DNA from: Clostridia bacterium
Lineage (GTDB): Bacteria; Bacillota_A; Clostridia; Monoglobales; Monoglobaceae
NCBI GenBank assembly: GCA_017436135.1
Contig: JAFSDQ010000022.1
Location: 1 to 12,986 of the forward strand
Reading direction: 5' to 3'
Length of the DNA: 12,986 nucleotides
The notes under the pieces were generated by a model. It was not told the origin of the DNA and ran no database searches. It saw only the letters and a program-made list of their open reading frames with translations. How positions within the stretch are numbered: the stretch's first letter is position 1; each line of letters begins with the position of its first letter. Position numbers and translations under genes: made by a program. This document shows positions 7,617 to 12,958 of this stretch, piece after piece.

Positions 7617-9284
7617 ATGATTAAAATAAAAGGAAAAGCCGTATCAGGCGGAATTGCAATTGGAAAAATAATGTTCCTGAAGAAGAATGAGATAGAGATA
7701 GAGGCAAAGCACAGCGAAAATGAAAGACAGGAGCTTGACAGATACAGGCAGGCCGTGGAAAAGGCTGTATTGGAGCTAAACACAATGATTGCCGAAGCAA
7801 AAGCAAATGGCAGAGAAGATGCGGCAGAAATATTTGAAATACATCAAATGATGCTTTTTGATAAGGAATATGTTACCGAAATCGAGGAAATGATTACTAA
7901 AGAAAAGTGGATTTCGGAATATGCGGTAGAGGAAACCTCAAAGAAGTTTTCCCAGGCGTTTTTATCTATGGACAGTGAGTATATGAGGGGCAGAGCTGCA
8001 GATGTAATGGATGTTTCGGACAGAATAATAAGATTGCTGTCAGGGGGCATAGAAGAGGATGACAGAATAGGTTTGGACAAAGAAAAAATTATTCTTTGTG
8101 CAGATGACCTTACCCCCAGCGAAACCGTAAGACTTGACAAAAATAAGGTGGTAGCCTTTGCTACCAAAGGCGGAACCGCCCAATCTCATACTGCGATTAT
8201 AGCGGGGACTATGAACCTTCCTGCAATTATTGCATTGGGGAATGATTTGTCAGAGGAATATGACGGAATGACGGCTGTAGCAGATGGTGTAGGGGGCTAT
8301 TTGTATGTAAATCCACCTCTTGAATTTTTAGAGGATGCAAAGGAGAGATGCCGAAAAGAAAAGCTGAAAAGAGAACGGCTTCGTCAGTTGAAAGGAATGA
8401 AAAATATCACAGAAGACGGACGGGAAATTATGGTATATGCAAATATTGGTACACCGACAGACGTGGATGAGGTATTGGATAATGACGGGGGAGGCATAGG
8501 GCTTTTCAGGAGTGAATTTTTATACCTGAAATGCAAAAATTTTCCCACTGAAGAGGAACAATTTAATGCGTATAAATCCGTGCTGAAGAAAATGGGAGAC
8601 AAAAGGGTTATAATCAGAACCATGGATATAGGCGCGGATAAGCAGATAGATTATTTTGGACTGGATATAGAGGAAAATCCTGCACTTGGCTACAGGGCAA
8701 TAAGAATATGCCTGACCCGCAGGGAGATTTTTAAAACCCAGCTCAAGGCGTTATTTCGTGCATCTGCTTTTGGGAAATTGGGAATAATGATACCTATGGT
8801 TATATCCCTTGAGGAGGTATTGGAAACCAAGAAAATCATTGAAGAGGTAAAAGCCGAGCTTAAATACAACAAAATAGAATTTGATGAAAAGACAGAGTTT
8901 GGTATAATGATAGAAACTCCCGCTGCAGTGATGATAAGCGACGACCTTGCAAAAGAGGTGGATTTTTTCAGCATAGGAACAAATGATTTAACACAGTACA
9001 GCCTGGCGATAGACAGACAAAATCCACAAGTTGAGGCATACTATAATCCCCGCCATAAGGCGTTGATGAGAATGATACACAAGACGGTAGAAAATGCCCA
9101 CAAAGAGGGAATATGGTGCGGAGTATGCGGTGAGCTTGCTGCAAATCTTGATATGACAGAACAGCTTTTAGCCATGGGAGTTGATGAATTCTCTGTTTCG
9201 CCCCCTCATATACTCTCTCTTCGGGAAAAAATAAGGTCTGTAAATATTAAAAAAATTACAAAGTCTAACCTCGATATCCTGTAA
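7617..9284 (+). CDS. ptsI: PTS enzyme I (phosphoenolpyruvate-protein phosphotransferase)
   Basis: A 555-residue enzyme I, slightly shorter than E. coli EI. It takes phosphate from phosphoenolpyruvate and passes it to HPr at the head of the sugar phosphotransferase system. The phospho-accepting His is His191 in GGTAQSHTAI; compared with the common GGRTSH this has one extra residue before Ser-His. The PEP-binding barrel shows MDIGADKQIDYFG, ENPALGYRAIR, MIETPAAVMISDDLAKEVDFFSIGTNDLTQYSLAIDRQN and the catalytic Cys504 in GVCGELAAN. The frame is open from 7575, but ATG 7617 is chosen because GGAGGGG (about 7606-7611) sits just before it and MIKIKGKAVSGG is the family N-terminus. No ptsH or sugar permease is in the window. 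I cannot assign a promoter with confidence. Confidence 0.96.
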   Translation: MIKIKGKAVSGGIAIGKIMFLKKNEIEIEAKHSENERQELDRYRQAVEKAVLELNTMIAEAKANGREDAAEIFEIHQMMLFDKEYVTEIEEMITKEKWISEYAVEETSKKFSQAFLSMDSEYMRGRAADVMDVSDRIIRLLSGGIEEDDRIGLDKEKIILCADDLTPSETVRLDKNKVVAFATKGGTAQSHTAIIAGTMNLPAIIALGNDLSEEYDGMTAVADGVGGYLYVNPPLEFLEDAKERCRKEKLKRERLRQLKGMKNITEDGREIMVYANIGTPTDVDEVLDNDGGGIGLFRSEFLYLKCKNFPTEEEQFNAYKSVLKKMGDKRVIIRTMDIGADKQIDYFGLDIEENPALGYRAIRICLTRREIFKTQLKALFRASAFGKLGIMIPMVISLEEVLETKKIIEEVKAELKYNKIEFDEKTEFGIMIETPAAVMISDDLAKEVDFFSIGTNDLTQYSLAIDRQNPQVEAYYNPRHKALMRMIHKTVENAHKEGIWCGVCGELAANLDMTEQLLAMGVDEFSVSPPHILSLREKIRSVNIKKITKSNLDIL

Positions 9285-9295
9285 AATATTTATAT

Positions 9296-9324
9296 TTGAC
9301 TTTTTTCTGTATATATGATAAAAT
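9296..9324 (+). promoter_or_regulatory. Strong sigma-A promoter of the PP2C-FHA-cysK cluster
   Basis: TTGACT (9296-9301), 17 bases, TAAAAT (9319-9324). Start is predicted near 9331, leaving about 36-48 bases before the PP2C coding region. No other clear promoter is seen between here and 11837. Confidence 0.75.
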
Positions 9325-9358
9325 TTAACGGTATGTATATGAAGCTTTGAAGGGTGGT

Positions 9359-9382
9359 ATGTCTGCTTGGAGTTTGCAATGA
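9359..9382 (+). CDS. Possible 7-residue leader peptide coupled to the PP2C gene
   Basis: ATG at 9359 follows a good ribosome site (GAAGGGTGGT) and reads MSAWSLQ, then TGA. This TGA overlaps the ATG at 9379 of the phosphatase gene (ATGA). Such overlap allows translation to restart on the downstream gene. It may instead be chance, with the same ribosome site serving the TTG at 9367. Confidence 0.25.
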   Translation: MSAWSLQ

Positions 9383-10068
9383 TTACAAGGCAGGGCGAAA
9401 AAGAATATAACAGCGACTTTATTACAGTTACCGAAGACGGGGACTGCAGTTTTTTTGCTGTAGCAGACGGACACGAAACGCCATGGGCGGCAGAGCTTGC
9501 AGTGAAAACTGTAGCAGAGGATTTTCAAAAATCCAGTGGAATTACAAAGGAGTCTATTGTAGAATTTTTTGCGGATGCGGACAAGGCATTGCGGGAGGAT
9601 GAAAATCCCCTTAATGCCTGTATGGCATTTATGCTGACAGATGGACAGATTGCGGTATGGGGCAATATTGGCGACTGTAGAGTGTATTGGCTTCGTGATA
9701 ATTTGCTCTATGAAATTACCCCCGATCATAGTGGCGCTTATGCCCTTTATGAGGCAGGGGAGATAAGATATCCCAAAATACGCAGACAGAAAACAAGATA
9801 CGATTTAACCCACATGTTGGGGGATGGATACGATGCAACTCCGGGACTTTCTCAACCGGAGGTTATCCGCAAGGGAGACAGTTTTCTTATTTGCACAGAC
9901 GGATTTTGGAGTAACATCCATGAGCTTCAGATTGAAAAATCCTTGAAGAAATCTTCAAGTGCCCAGGAATGGTTAGATAAGATGGTTAAAATTGTAGATA
10001 AAAATATGCATTTTAAGAAATATTCAAGATTTAAAGACGGCATAGGTGCGATAACCATAAAAATATAA
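9367..10068 (+). CDS. PP2C-type Ser/Thr protein phosphatase (divergent)
   Basis: A compact cytoplasmic metal-dependent phosphatase of 233 residues from TTG 9367, or 229 from ATG 9379. PP2C marks in order are: RQGEKEYNSDF near the N-terminus, the metal Asp in VADGHE (Asp34, usually ADGMGG), NIGDCRVYWLRDN (the GDSRAYL region), ITPDHS, ICTDGFWSN (metal Asp of the CSDGLWD block), and DGIGAITIKI where most have DNITxVVV. The changed DGH and DGIG loops make it a divergent member, but the metal aspartates remain. TTG has GGGTGG at 9 bases and is favoured over ATG 9379. The FHA gene follows 64 bases later, so this pair probably reads and removes Thr phosphorylation from a kinase encoded elsewhere. 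Confidence 0.85.
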   Translation: MEFAMITRQGEKEYNSDFITVTEDGDCSFFAVADGHETPWAAELAVKTVAEDFQKSSGITKESIVEFFADADKALREDENPLNACMAFMLTDGQIAVWGNIGDCRVYWLRDNLLYEITPDHSGAYALYEAGEIRYPKIRRQKTRYDLTHMLGDGYDATPGLSQPEVIRKGDSFLICTDGFWSNIHELQIEKSLKKSSSAQEWLDKMVKIVDKNMHFKKYSRFKDGIGAITIKI

Positions 10069-10132
10069 TAAAAAGGGTTGTGGTGTCCGCGCACGACTAC
10101 AGGGGATTATGCGGACAGGAAGGCAGTTTGAA

Positions 10133-10855
10133 ATGAAAAAGAGTGTATACAGGATATTGACTATACTTTTGTGTTTATTTACAAAAATTGGATATGCAAC
10201 ACCTAATACAGAAAATCAGGAAATTATGATAAGTCAGGTTGATGCGGTAGATTATGTAATATTTATGGGAATAGGCGTATTTTTAATAGGTATGCTATTG
10301 ATTCTCCTTTCAATGTACTCGGGCGGTAAAAATAAGGCTGAAGTTGAAGAAGAATATTCAATGGAGGAAGAGCTTGAGGAGCCAGAAGAGGAGGTTCTCG
10401 CAGAGCCTGAAGAGGAAGCTGTACAGGCAGAAGAGCCTGTAGAGGAAATGCCAGAAGAGCCTGCAGAGATAATCGCCGAAGAACCTGTTCCCGCTTCCAT
10501 TCCGGAGAAAGTACAGGAAGAGGCAGAAGAAGTTGAAGAAGAGGAAGTTGAAGAAGAAAAAGCGAAAGTTCGTATAACTCTTACAGGAGTAAATAACTCG
10601 GATGTAAAAATTGCAGAATTCTCACGAGAGGCAACTGTTGGAAGAAGAGGGACTAACGATATAATAATAGCGGATAATGCGGTATCCGGTTGCCATTGTA
10701 TTTTTACATACGAAGACGGAGCAGTTCTTGTTAAAGACCTGGAGTCTACGAATGGGACCATTATAAATGGTGAGGTTATTGATAAAGAAGAGATAAAGAG
10801 CGGAGATTATATAGTTCTTGGAAAGCATAAATATAAGATAAATATTTCTTTATGA
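10133..10855 (+). CDS. Membrane-anchored FHA-domain protein with acidic linker
   Basis: A 240-residue protein. MKKSVYRILTILLCLFTKIG looks like a signal peptide with possible cleavage after GYA (residue 22). A second hydrophobic span (about 39-62, YVIFMGIGVFLIGMLLILLS) anchors it. Residues about 69-143 are a Glu/Pro-rich tract (EEPEEEVLAEPEEE type), then a C-terminal FHA domain (about 146-238). The domain has VGRRGTND, AVSGCHCIF and DLESTNGTIING. The phosphothreonine-contact Ser185, His188 and Asn of TNG are present; the Arg of the usual SRxH is Gly here. The predicted topology puts the FHA domain in the cytoplasm, where it would bind phosphothreonine partners. The frame opens at 10109, but ATG 10133 with AGGAAGG 9 bases upstream and a proper signal peptide is preferred. 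Likely co-transcribed with the PP2C gene. Confidence 0.85.
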   Translation: MKKSVYRILTILLCLFTKIGYATPNTENQEIMISQVDAVDYVIFMGIGVFLIGMLLILLSMYSGGKNKAEVEEEYSMEEELEEPEEEVLAEPEEEAVQAEEPVEEMPEEPAEIIAEEPVPASIPEKVQEEAEEVEEEEVEEEKAKVRITLTGVNNSDVKIAEFSREATVGRRGTNDIIIADNAVSGCHCIFTYEDGAVLVKDLESTNGTIINGEVIDKEEIKSGDYIVLGKHKYKINISL

Positions 10856-10863
10856 CAAGCGTT

Positions 10864-10886
10864 AGGCGATAGCACTGCTATCGCCT
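10864..10886 (+). promoter_or_regulatory. Hairpin without U-tract between the FHA gene and cysK
   Basis: AGGCGATAGC (10864-10873) and GCTATCGCCT (10877-10886) form a perfect 10-bp stem with loop ACT. The following bases GAATAATTTGG are not a T-run, so it is not a standard terminator. It may be an RNA-stability or processing element, or a weak attenuator ahead of cysK. The cysK ribosome site lies 10 bases downstream. Confidence 0.5.
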
Positions 10887-10907
10887 GAATAATTTGGAGG
10901 GTTTAAT

Positions 10908-11837
10908 TTGAATATATATAAAAACGTGACAGATTTAATAGGAAAGACGCCAATTATAGAGCTTAAAAAAGTCGAGAACAATGTTTCGGCAAAGGCTGCA
11001 ATACTTGCAAAGCTTGAATGTTTTAACCCTGCGGGAAGTGCAAAGGACAGGGTTGCAGCATCAATGATTGAGGATGCAGAAAAAAGGGGAATATTGAAAA
11101 AAGGCTCTGTAATAATTGAACCCACAAGCGGCAATACCGGAATAGGGCTTGCGGCGGTTGCTGCAGCAAAGGGATACAGGGTTATTCTTACCATGCCTGA
11201 TTCTATGAGCATAGAGCGGCAGAATCTTTTAAAGGCATACGGTGCTCAAATTGTGTTGACAGAAGGCGCAAAAGGAATGAAAGGTGCAATAGAAGAGGCA
11301 GAAGCGCTTAAAAGAAAAATAGACGGAAGTATTATCCCGGGACAATTTGTAAATGAAATGAACCCTATAGCTCATTACAGGACAACAGGACCTGAAATAT
11401 GGGAGGATACAGATGGGAAAATTGATATTTTTGTAGCCGGAATCGGCACAGGAGGCACAATTTCCGGTGTAGGGAAGTTTTTAAAGGAAAAAAATCCTGA
11501 TATTAAAATTGTGGGTATAGAGCCGGAGGATTCTCCACTTATTTCAAAAGGTATAGCAGGTCCTCATGGAATACAGGGAATAGGGGCAAATTTTGTGCCG
11601 GATATCCTTGATACAGAGGTTATAGACGAGATTATAACTGTTACAAGTGAGGATGCGTACAAGTATGGGAGAATGCTTGCAAGAGAGGAAGGAATTCTTG
11701 TGGGAATATCCTCGGGAGCAGCAGTGTACGGAGCAGCAGAGCTTGCAAAAAGAATTGAAAATAAGGGAAAGGTTATTGTTGCACTTCTTCCTGATACAGG
11801 GGAGAGATATCTTTCTACCCCAATGTTTTGCGAATAA
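10908..11837 (+). CDS. cysK: Cysteine synthase A (O-acetylserine sulfhydrylase)
   Basis: A 309-residue PLP enzyme that makes cysteine from O-acetylserine and sulfide. The PLP Lys is Lys46 in NPAGSAKDRVA. The substrate/PLP loop is TSGNTGIGLA (73-82). GTGGTISG binds the PLP phosphate, and the C-terminal region has EEGILVGISSGAA and LLPDTGERYLST, as in CysK. The start is TTG 10908 with GGAGGG (10896-10901) 6 bases upstream; no ATG near the N-terminus would keep the family pattern (xxIYKNVTDLIGKTPIIEL). No serine acetyltransferase (cysE) is in the window. There is no promoter of its own in the 52-base gap, so it is probably read from the PP2C promoter, perhaps tempered by the hairpin before it. 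I see no clear terminator after it. Confidence 0.95.
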   Translation: MNIYKNVTDLIGKTPIIELKKVENNVSAKAAILAKLECFNPAGSAKDRVAASMIEDAEKRGILKKGSVIIEPTSGNTGIGLAAVAAAKGYRVILTMPDSMSIERQNLLKAYGAQIVLTEGAKGMKGAIEEAEALKRKIDGSIIPGQFVNEMNPIAHYRTTGPEIWEDTDGKIDIFVAGIGTGGTISGVGKFLKEKNPDIKIVGIEPEDSPLISKGIAGPHGIQGIGANFVPDILDTEVIDEIITVTSEDAYKYGRMLAREEGILVGISSGAAVYGAAELAKRIENKGKVIVALLPDTGERYLSTPMFCE

Positions 11838-11851
11838 AGGTGTGTTTTTTC

Positions 11852-11880
11852 TTGACAAGGAAAAGGAATTGTGGTAAAAT
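11852..11880 (+). promoter_or_regulatory. Strong promoter in front of the first tRNA-Leu fragment
   Basis: TTGACA (11852-11857), exactly 17 bases, TAAAAT (11875-11880). Start is predicted near 11887, about 44 bases before the tRNA-Leu sequence. This is a stable-RNA type promoter, suggesting the first fragment was once a working tRNA gene. Confidence 0.8.
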
Positions 11881-11930
11881 GCATAATTGTAAGTGATGCA
11901 CAAAACAATGTTTTGGCAGAACAAAAACTT

Positions 11931-11972
11931 GCGGGCGTGGCGGAATTGGCAGACGCGCTAGACTTAGGTTCC
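11931..11972 (+). pseudogene. tRNA-Leu(UAG) 5' half, copy 1, cut after the anticodon
   Basis: Starts GCGGGCG (acceptor 5' strand), then the D-arm TGGCGGAATTGGCAGACGCG, anticodon stem CTAGA and loop CTTAGGT (anticodon TAG). After GGTTCC the sequence leaves tRNA: the 3' anticodon strand (TCTAG), variable arm, T-arm and acceptor 3' strand are missing. A strong promoter precedes it. The bases after the anticodon instead form a new hairpin (11964-11992) running into an IVS-type cassette. Confidence 0.8.
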
Positions 11973-11992
11973 ACACCTTGTGTGAAACCTAA
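11964..11992 (+). repeat. Hairpin made from the broken anticodon loop and the cassette edge
   Basis: TTAGGTTCCACAC (11964-11976) pairs with GTGTGAAACCTAA (11980-11992), loop CTT, 13 positions with one C-A mismatch. The left arm includes the TAG anticodon; the right arm ends where the left inverted repeat of the cassette begins. Confidence 0.6.
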
Positions 11993-12422
11993 ATGCAAAA
12001 TTCAAAATGCAGAATGCAAAATGAGATGAGGTTTGATTGTGAGCGAAAATATAATCGTTGATAAAAGTTTTGATTTTGCAGTCCGTATTGTGAATTTAAA
12101 TAAGTATTTGAATAATGAGCAAAAAGAATATATTTTGTCAAAGCAACTACTTCGCAGTGGTACAAGTATCGGCGCAAATGTTTCGGAAGCGGAACGAGCA
12201 CAAAGCAAAGCTGATTTTATTTCAAAAATGAGTATCGCTTTAAAAGAAGCAAACGAAACGAATTATTGGCTAAAATTATTATATAAGACTGACTACTTAA
12301 ACAAATCGCAATATGATAGCATAAATACAGATATTAACGAGTTGATAAGCATTTTAATCGCTATCTGCAAAACTTCAAATTCAAGTAAATAATTCTGCAT
12401 TATGCACTATGCATTTTGCATT
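11992..12422 (+). mobile_element. IVS-type cassette bounded by imperfect 32-bp inverted repeats
   Basis: The left end 11992-12023 and right end 12391-12422 are reverse complements at 26 of 32 positions, starting with a perfect AATGCAAAAT. Both are built from low-complexity AATGCA/GAATGC units. They enclose a single gene of the 23S rRNA intervening-sequence (four-helix bundle) family. In RNA the ends would form a long stem around the gene, as 23S IVS elements do. There is no transposase. Boundaries are inferred from the repeats. Confidence 0.55.
12039..12392 (+). CDS. Four-helix-bundle protein, 23S rRNA IVS (S23) family
   Basis: A 117-residue all-helical protein, the usual length for this family. 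Family marks are SENIIVDKSFDFAVRIVNL, EYILSKQLLRSGTSIGANVSEA, SKADFISKMSIALKEANETNYWLKLL and a last helix ending ISILIAICKTS. Related proteins are encoded within insertions in 23S rRNA genes or serve as Avd-like partners in diversity-generating retroelements; the family is thought to bind nucleic acid. Start GTG 12039 (MSENII) has GAGG 7 bases upstream; a TTG at 12033 is in frame but sits inside that spacing. Its stop overlaps the start of the right inverted repeat. It lies directly downstream of a tRNA-Leu half, so it is expressed, if at all, from the tRNA promoter. No reverse transcriptase is present. Confidence 0.9.
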   Translation: MSENIIVDKSFDFAVRIVNLNKYLNNEQKEYILSKQLLRSGTSIGANVSEAERAQSKADFISKMSIALKEANETNYWLKLLYKTDYLNKSQYDSINTDINELISILIAICKTSNSSK

Positions 12423-12433
12423 ATTATAAATAT

Positions 12434-12475
12434 GCGGATGTGGCGGAATTGGCAGACGCGCTAGACTTAGGTTCC
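12434..12475 (+). pseudogene. tRNA-Leu(UAG) 5' half, copy 2
   Basis: Acceptor 5' strand GCGGATG (differs from copy 1), then the same 31-base D-arm/anticodon block (12441-12471) and GTTCC. It departs from tRNA exactly where copy 1 does. It is identical to copy 4 for 53 bases, 12441-12493 against 12924-12976. A matching acceptor strand CATCCGC is absent from the window. Confidence 0.8.
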
Positions 12476-12494
12476 GTCCTGTATGTGATTTTAT
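12461..12494 (+). repeat. Direct repeat, left border of the zinc-ribbon cassette
   Basis: Runs from the anticodon stem CTAGACT through GTTCCGTCCTGTATGTGATTTTA. A degenerate copy lies at 12656-12692 on the far side of the small gene and another follows tRNA copy 4 at 12944-12986. Confidence 0.6.
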
Positions 12495-12521
12495 CGAATA
12501 TACTGTTAAGGAGGCTTTATT

Positions 12522-12659
12522 ATGCCAACTGAATGTGCTGAATGTGGTTGTAGTTTAAGTGGAGCTGAATATGTTGCTCCATGGGAAGACGATGATAACG
12601 AATACGGTTATTATATTTGTCCAAATTGCGGATACGAAAATGAATTTTATGATGACTAG
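12522..12659 (+). CDS. 45-residue zinc-ribbon-like protein
   Basis: MPTECAECGCSLSGAEYVAP is followed by an acidic stretch and YICPNCGYENEFYDD. Two CxxC knuckles (Cys5/Cys8 and Cys33/Cys36) with an extra Cys10 fit a small rubredoxin-like or zinc-ribbon fold; the rest is acidic. AAGGAGG (12508-12514) stands 7 bases before the ATG, an excellent ribosome site that supports real translation. I recognise no named family. The gene lies between two tRNA-Leu fragments, and its stop codon is within a CTAGACT copy of the flanking direct repeat, so coding region and repeat border are joined. Expression from the tRNA promoter upstream is possible; none of its own is seen. Confidence 0.75.
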   Translation: MPTECAECGCSLSGAEYVAPWEDDDNEYGYYICPNCGYENEFYDD

Positions 12660-12692
12660 ACTCCGTTCCGTATGTGATTTTATTGTTGATTA
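12656..12692 (+). repeat. Degenerate direct repeat, right border of the zinc-ribbon cassette
   Basis: Reads CTAGACTCCGTTCCGTATGT then GATTTTATTGTTGATTA. Against the tRNA copies it keeps CTAGACT, GTTCCGT and ATGTGATTTTA but has lost a few bases around the anticodon. 12670-12692 matches 12964-12986 (after copy 4) at 22 of 23 positions. Confidence 0.6.
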
Positions 12693-12729
12693 CGGTTTTT
12701 GCCGTTTTCATATATGAGGATTAAGCGAT

Positions 12730-12768
12730 ATGCTCCTCCTCGGTGTACCTCCACCGTGTAAAAATTAA
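12730..12768 (+). CDS. Possible 12-residue mini-ORF MLLLGVPPPCKN
   Basis: ATG 12730 follows TGAGGA by about 9 bases and is followed by three CTC Leu codons and three Pro codons, ending TAA at 12766-12768. Leu codons beside tRNA-Leu sequence and a Pro-Pro-Pro run recall regulatory leader peptides. The bases CCTCCT (12735-12740) could also pair with the ribosome site AGGAGG (12509-12514) of the zinc-ribbon gene, so the sequence may matter as RNA rather than as peptide. Confidence 0.25.
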   Translation: MLLLGVPPPCKN

Positions 12769-12786
12769 GAGGTGAAAACTTAATAT

Positions 12787-12858
12787 GCGGGCGTGGCGGA
12801 ATTGGCAGACGCGCTAGACTTAGGATCTAGTGATCTTATCGTGGGGGTTCAAGTCCCT
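12787..12858 (+). tRNA. tRNA-Leu(UAG), copy 3, lacking the acceptor 3' strand
   Basis: The most complete copy. It has GCGGGCG, D-arm, anticodon stem-loop CTAGA-CTTAGGA-TCTAG (anticodon TAG, reads CUA and other CUN codons), variable arm with GAT/ATC pairing, and T-arm GGGGG-TTCAAGT-CCCT. After 12858 the sequence becomes GAAGGTTTGC instead of the needed C plus CGCCCGC. The last T-stem pair, the acceptor 3' strand and the discriminator base are therefore missing. A tRNA-finding program may still score it, but it should not form a working tRNA. Confidence 0.7.
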
Positions 12859-12916
12859 GAAGGTTTGCTAACGAAGTACGGCTCGTGTAAATGCTAACAA
12901 CTAAAATTTAATATCT

Positions 12917-12958
12917 GCGCCAGTGGCGGAATTGGCAGACGCGCTAGACTTAGGTTCC
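12917..12958 (+). pseudogene. tRNA-Leu(UAG) 5' half, copy 4, near the window end
   Basis: Acceptor 5' strand GCGCCAG (different again), then the same 31-base block (12924-12954) and GTTCC. It continues like copy 2 (CGTCCTGTATGTGATTTTA) and then GTGTTGATTA as in the right border of the zinc-ribbon cassette. The window ends at 12986, so what follows is unseen. Confidence 0.75.

Noticed and set aside
10085..10116. GTCCGC / GCGGAC inverted repeat before the FHA gene as a terminator or riboswitch
   Set aside because: Only 6 bp of stem around a 20-base loop with no T-run; too weak to call.
10252..10761. 169-residue minus-strand ORF rich in Ser and Thr
   Set aside because: It is the antisense shadow of the Glu-rich (GAA/GAG) linker of the FHA gene; no ribosome site and no family pattern.
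11992..12422. Diversity-generating retroelement (Avd partner)
   Set aside because: The protein family overlaps with Avd, but there is no reverse transcriptase, template repeat or variable repeat.
11931..12475. Group I intron in the tRNA-Leu anticodon loop
   Set aside because: Such introns are followed by the tRNA 3' half; here another 5' half follows, and I see no group I core elements.
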